A stretch of 64,000 nucleotides of DNA from Temnothorax longispinosus (Eukaryota > Arthropoda > Insecta > Hymenoptera > Formicidae), in the NCBI RefSeq assembly GCF_030848805.1, contig NC_092361.1:1-64000 (forward strand). Reading direction: 5' to 3'. Made by a program: the position numbers and the translations under genes. Under the pieces are notes generated by a model, which was not told where the DNA came from, did no database searches, and saw nothing but the letters and a program-made list of their open reading frames with translations. Of this stretch, positions 59,501 through 64,000 are shown in pieces; position 1 is the first letter of the stretch; every line of letters begins with the position of its first letter.

Positions 59501-60678
59501 ATGTTATATAACATGATGTTATTTATTTTTTCGTGTTATATAGCAAGTTATATACTTATATGTTATCCATCAGTTGTTGGTAAAGGTCAAAGGAAGTTAT
59601 AAATCTTTCCTATATAACATATTTTAGTCAGTCCACACTTGAAACTTGTTGTAAAACATCCATTTGATTTTATTCAGAAGTTCAGTCTTGCTCTTACTGC
59701 ATCTCAAAATGTTGCGTCCTTTCTACCTATCTTATGGCCGATTTTGTTTATGAGGTGTTCAAAATCAGAACTCGTCATCCTTGCAAAGTTTCTGAAACTA
59801 CCATCACATCGAACTTCTCCCATCAATAGATCTCTATCATCTCTTTCAAGATCTGCCAGAAGGATTGTACCAATATATTTTTTCGAGCTTCTGATGGTCG
59901 CACCCAGAATCGTTTTTTAGTCCTAATATGTTGTCCAGCCAAAATTACACAAGCTGCTGCTGCGCGACTTGCATCCTCTACGTTTGACGTCATTATCAAT
60001 AGAGATGTGAAAAATGTTTTACAACTTGTTACTAAAATTATTTTTACAAAAATAGTGTTATCCAGTAACAAGTTATATGACAAGTTGTACAACAATGCTG
60101 TGCAACATGTTAAAAACAAATTTGTTATATAGCGTAGACCCAGCTTTATAAGATTAATCTACAAAAATAGATTATTGGAAGAATTTATTTTAAAGAGTTT
60201 TACATACATTTATTTCAGACTGTTATTTCTCAATATATTTATTAGGTATATCGAAATACGATTCTGCAATTTTATATACATACGTTTTGTAGTTGATTGA
60301 CAATAATATGTCGAATCACGTTAGATCATCTAAAGATCGTCTAAAGAGCAAAATTTTGTTGGATAAACAATAGTCTCAACGTGTTTTCATAGAAAGAAAT
60401 CTAATGAACTCAAATCTGGTAAATGTGATGACCATGGGATTGATTCACCTTTTCTAAATTATTTTTTAGAAAAATTTGTATAAATAGATCACTCAAAATA
60501 TACATATTAAACTTTGCTAAAATGCAATTTTAATATTATTTACAAATTAAGTTTGTTATGTGTAAAACGGAAGTATTATAAAAGTTTAAAACTGCATCAC
60601 ACACACACACATATACACAACTAATATTTATCTGTTTATTTTACAGAGTGGAACACTTATGGACGTCGCAAGAATTAA
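53531..60678 (+). CDS. CRAL-TRIO domain protein, clavesin / alpha-tocopherol-transfer-protein-like (5 exons, 286 aa)
   Basis: Exons 53531-53654, 57403-57743, 58718-58846, 59106-59340 and 60647-60678; phases 1, 0, 0, 1, stop. Family members carry one hydrophobic ligand (retinaldehyde, tocopherol, phosphoinositide) between membranes. The N-terminal CRAL-TRIO-N helices (ARALAEKELRETEENVKKGI, DDDFLMIFLRPCKFYPESAL) lead into the lipid-binding domain: VMVVNSGKAWNP, VVIMDFDGLSMKQV, FIQDAMPLRLKEVHFVKQPF, FNMVWQMFKPFVREKLKKR, and HLPKNYDGELP. Insect genomes hold dozens of such genes, so the ligand cannot be named. The start codon has an A at -3. Two donors (gttggt, gttcgt) are atypical but frame and homology require them. 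The last exon codes only ten residues (EWNTYGRRKN, its first codon split), and introns 1-4 carry several mobile elements. Confidence 0.9.
54608..54717. mobile_element. Small palindromic MITE, GGGCCGTATTCTCGA ends
   Basis: cggccctattctcga at the left and tcgagaatacggccc at the right are inverted, with a further gcatgcga / tcgcatac stem inside. It lies in intron 1 of the CRAL-TRIO gene and has no coding capacity. Confidence 0.6.
54718..57125 (+). other. Remainder of CRAL-TRIO intron 1
   Basis: No conserved exon seen. The stretch from about 55780 to 56880 is richer in CpG and has short open frames on both strands, which could mark an alternative promoter, but nothing supports a product. Confidence 0.35.
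57126..57296. mobile_element. MITE with ~27 bp inverted repeats
   Basis: taaaaaaacttgacgctgct (57126) pairs with gcagcgctaagttttttgca (57277-57296), with AT-rich sequence between. It ends about 100 bp before exon 2 of the CRAL-TRIO gene. Confidence 0.6.
58152..58426. mobile_element. MITE with CGCACTGTTAAA ends (~275 bp)
   Basis: Perfect 12-bp inverted termini, cgcactgttaaa and tttaacagtgcg, in CRAL-TRIO intron 2. The AT-rich body contains self-complementary aatgttagtttaatt-type motifs. No open frame. Confidence 0.6.
59423..60143 (-). pseudogene. PIF/Harbinger element with broken HARBI1-like transposase relic
   Basis: Termini ctgggtctacactata and tatagcgtagacccag are inverted repeats. On the minus strand (about 59970 down to 59690) the interior reads like the N-terminus of HARBI1-type nucleases: KKRFWVRPSEARKN in one frame, then, after a frameshift, RDLLMGEVRCDGSFRNFARM and TSSDFEHLINKIGHKIGRKD in another, with a stop soon after. 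Only this N-terminal region remains; the catalytic DDE part is absent. It lies in the last intron of the CRAL-TRIO gene, antisense to it. Family call is from remembered motif patterns. Confidence 0.65.
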
Positions 60679-62781
60679 TAAACTGAACTTTCATGAGATA
60701 ATTGCTGTAGATATTGTTAAATATGTTTCTTCGCAATTTAAATAGATTCTAAACTATGGACAATTTAACGTATTGAGTATATGATATTTAAAACGTAATA
60801 CAACATATTTTATATATGAACAACTATTTTTTAAACGAAATTGTATTTTGTATTTGAGTGTATAGTCCTGTTAATAATAAAAAAATTGTTAACAAAAAAT
60901 GTAGTACAAATTATAATAATAATATTCAACGAATATTAATTAATTCATGATTTATAGATTCGAAACTTTGAATTATGATTACATTGAATTTTATTACGAT
61001 GACTGAAGTACAAATATTTTATAGATAGTGTAGAGTTTTTATATGCATAAAAATAAACATTATTACTTTTATCCTTTCTAAATAACTCTTAACCCTTTTA
61101 TTCCCAAATTATTTAACTACAAAAATTTGTTTATATTTTTATGTATATTACGTGACAAATGAGCGAATTCTGAAAATATTTTGACATTTTAAAATGTTAA
61201 TTTTGAAAATGTATAGTAAAAACTTTTCCACGTGTTATCAATGAATAATATATATTCACAGATATAGAATGGAAATATAGAGATCATACAGTAATATTTT
61301 ATTTTATAATTCATAATATCCACTACAGTATGAGAACGGATTAATACAAGAATAAAGCTATTAATTATCTTATATGCAAATTCGTATTTAAAAGCTAAAA
61401 AGTACACTCTTTAGCATTGTATAATATTAAATTAATATAAAGAGGTTCGAAAGCCGCGTATAATGTGAAGTACCTAAACACTCGATCCAGATAACGAAAT
61501 CTGTCAAGAACAGATTTTAGAAGTGCCTGCTGCAAATTTTGTCGATAAAATATCAGCAGAAAAATATAACAGAATTTGCTAACAGAACATAATAGCAGAT
61601 TGACTGCGGAAACTGAACAAAATCTGCTATTTCGTAACCATTTAAATAGTGTATTTCTTAAAATGTTTACAAAATAATAAATTCTGCTCGGTTTCTACCG
61701 ACAAGTTGCTGTCAGATTATATCGTTACGCTCTGCCGGCAAAACACGAATTTAATGCAGACACAGATGATATCAGATTTGTTGCGATATTTGAGCAAATC
61801 TGCTGTCAATCTGTTGTTATACTGCAGGAAAAGTTTGCTTTCTGGGTTCTTGTGGGATTCAATTATTCACTATTTATACATAAATAGTCGATGTTGAAAA
61901 TTATTGAGGGTTCCTTATTAACCTTATAACTTATTTAATTTTATCAAGTATATCTAATAGCATTATAAATTGTTTGAGCTAGTATAGTAGACTCTCGTAT
62001 AACGCGTACTTATATATACGACGATTTATTCCTATAACGTTTGTGTGTGTGTGTGTTCCAACCCTCAATTACGCGGTGAATTATCTCCGTACTACATGGT
62101 TCTTTTCTAAACTGTGGTTTAGTACATTCAACTTATTATTGTGGTAATGGCAATTATTTTGGACTCTTGTGGTAAGATTATTCCTGTAATATGGAATTAT
62201 TTTGTTGATAATTTCATTAAATTTAAAATTTTATAACGTTATACATATATATATAATGGCTCGTTAATACTAACAAGACTTTGTTTGCTATAATTTATAA
62301 AATTTTTAAGCTTTTTTGCGTTAAAATGATTCGAAATAAGAAATAATTAGCTATTGTTAAATTATATTATATTTTACTATAATAAAGAACGTATTCTTAC
62401 GTTTTCTACTGAAAATAAATCTTGTACAACGCGGATTTTTATAGTACGAAATGCGTTCTAAGCGTTATATAGTTTTTATATTTGGTTTCACTTGCTTAGC
62501 TTTTTATTAAAACGTCACGTGTACGATTGTAACTTATTTCGATCGTAACTTCCTTCGATTGTAACTTACTTCAATAGTAACTTCCTTCGATTGTAACTTA
62601 CTTCGATCTACTTGTTTCGTAATCTACAGTTCTACATATTCGCAGTAAGCGGAAGTGCTTACTTCATTATATAAATGCGATTAATTCTTGCACGTAAGAG
62701 ATTTATAAATACGATTTCCATGTGATTATGATGAATATAATATCGTGATGAAATCATGATACTGTGCTTATGCGTAATGTA
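60679..62781. other. AT-rich intergenic DNA downstream of the CRAL-TRIO gene
   Basis: AATAAA-like hexamers near 60877 may end the CRAL-TRIO transcript. From about 61488 to 61850 many scattered copies of aatctgct / agcagatt suggest a degenerate repeat. A GT run occurs at about 62040-62056, and tagtagactctcgtataacgc near 61987 resembles one end of a pogo-like element without a partner I can find. No gene seen. Confidence 0.45.
62524..62610. repeat. Minisatellite, ~17-18 bp unit, about 5 copies
   Basis: Successive units read gattgtaacttatttc, gatcgtaacttccttc, gattgtaacttacttc, aatagtaacttccttc and gattgtaacttacttc. Alternating third-position changes suggest an underlying double-length unit. 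Confidence 0.85.
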
Positions 62782-63785
62782 TACAGGGTGTCCCATTTTA
62801 CTTTTTACGCAATTACCTTCGGAACTATTTGTTATTCGAAAACATTTCAAATAGAACTTACTCTGTTTCGAGGACATCCTATTACGAACATAAGACTTGT
62901 TTAAGTGGAGATACCTCCAAGATTTCAAAGTGACCTTTGTTTTTTTTTCCCACTGCTTTTTATTTTATCATCTTTTTCTATTAATCAATTTGAACAATTT
63001 ACGTTCAAAAGATTTTTTATTTGCTCAGTATTTTTTGAAATATTCAGGGAAAATTCGGTAAATTTTTCAATATTTAGCTTTCACTATATATATTTCAATA
63101 ATTGCTTGTCGGAGGAAAAAGTGACACAAGATTTTTTTGACTGATTTCGTTTCAAAAATATGCTGTTGCAATAGTGCCCGAAAATAAAATGTTGTGTAAA
63201 TTATATTACAACATACATACAGTACCGATCAAAAGTATCGCTTATTGAAAAGAAGTCGTTAAGTACTTTTATAAAGAAAGACGTACATAAATGTTATGAA
63301 ATATTATTCCAGTACTGTTATTTTAGCTTGATAGGAATACTTTGGGAGGAGGAAAAAAAAACAAAGATTTTAATGATTTAATTGCATTGTTTCATATCGT
63401 CGACAATATAACATGACGATAACACGAAATATAAATAAATGTTATCAAATTTTATTTTAGTACTGTTATTTTATGCTTTGATAGGAATACTTTGAGAAAA
63501 AGATAAAGATCTTAATGATTTAATTGACGTCGAATAATTATCATTGACGATAATTGTTCAATTATATTATTAAGATCTTGTTTCTCTTCTCTTATGTTCT
63601 ATCAAAACATAAAATAACGGTATTAAGATAAAATTTTATAACATTTATGTACGTCTTTCTTCATTAAAGTAACAAATTCCCTCTCCATAAGTGATGCAAT
63701 ACTTTTAACTTTTACTTTAAAAGTTGGGGCAAACAAATAGTTCCAGAGATAATTGCGCGGAAAGATTAAAATGGGACATCCTGTA
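62782..63785. mobile_element. Tc1/mariner-like non-autonomous element (~1.0 kb), TA target site
   Basis: The left end (62782) reads tacagggtgtcccatttta and the right end taaaatgggacatcctgta, with inverted repeats running about 55 bp and TA at both borders. Inside, a block ending gataggaatacttt occurs twice in direct order (about 63285-63350 and 63435-63495) and once inverted (about 63590-63660). No transposase frame. Confidence 0.7.
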
Positions 63786-64000
63786 TACGGCACGACAAAT
63801 AGAGTACAAATGTTTCTTATGTTTTATAAAGAATTTTAACAGCGTTACTGTGATTTGAAGATCTACTACTCATATCGCACTCAAACGTTAAAACATTGTC
63901 AACGTCCGGTCAAAGAGGGCAGTTTGTTGATTAAAATTCGCGATTTGGCCTATAGACCTCTATCAATATTCTATTGTATCTATTAATTTATTAATCCTCT
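63786..64000. other. Intergenic DNA to the window edge
   Basis: Nothing recognised. Confidence 0.4.

Noticed and set aside
61488..61900. Repeated AATCTGCT motifs as a regulatory array or CRISPR-like array
   Set aside because: Spacing and orientation are irregular and copies are degenerate; more consistent with decayed repeat DNA.

Overview
The window is nuclear DNA from an insect. Genes are split by short GT-AG introns, the intergenic DNA is very AT-rich, and CpG-rich patches mark gene starts. Protein resemblance (ATP7, Neurl4, oig-4-type Ig proteins, Gbeta-e) points to Hymenoptera, most plausibly an ant. That placement is inference from remembered family sequences, not a search. I rebuilt exon structures by hand, requiring a splice signal and an unbroken reading frame at every junction. 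All eleven protein-coding models close in frame.

Layout, left to right: Siva-type apoptosis regulator (+, 301-1057); copper-transporting P-type ATPase ATP7 (-, 3818-16219, 13 exons); ALG11 mannosyltransferase (+, 17001-19654); RNA 3'-phosphate cyclase RTCA (-, 20162-22060); ESCRT-I subunit VPS37A (+, 23129-25623); procollagen-lysine hydroxylase PLOD (-, 26861-36841), carrying two small secreted single-Ig genes on the opposite strand inside its largest intron (29078-29792 and 31008-31764); eye-type G protein beta subunit (+, 37767-39384); Neuralized-like protein 4 (-, 40618-46987); and a CRAL-TRIO lipid-transfer protein (+, 53531-60678). Leaving out the nested pair, neighbouring genes alternate strand all the way across. 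ATP7/ALG11, RTCA/VPS37A and PLOD/Gbeta start head to head with about 0.8-1.1 kb between start codons, and Siva/ATP7, ALG11/RTCA, VPS37A/PLOD and Gbeta/Neurl4 converge.

The genes serve unrelated housekeeping and neuronal jobs: copper export, N-glycan assembly, RNA end processing, endosomal sorting, collagen modification, phototransduction, ubiquitin-related control at centrosomes, and lipid carriage. The one suggestive functional grouping is PLOD with the two nested extracellular Ig proteins.

The rest is mostly decayed mobile DNA. Long foldback elements fill ATP7 and VPS37A introns, TA-flanked Tc1/mariner-like and pogo-like elements lie at 48-50 kb and 62.8-63.8 kb, and a PIF/Harbinger element with a broken HARBI1-like reading frame sits in the last intron of the CRAL-TRIO gene. 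The observations most worth following are a pair of equal-length, apparently mutually exclusive exons in PLOD, loss of both cysteines (CxxC to HxxH) in the third metal-binding domain of ATP7, and the nested Ig duplication. I saw no CRISPR array, rRNA or tRNA gene, and no clearly new multi-gene system.
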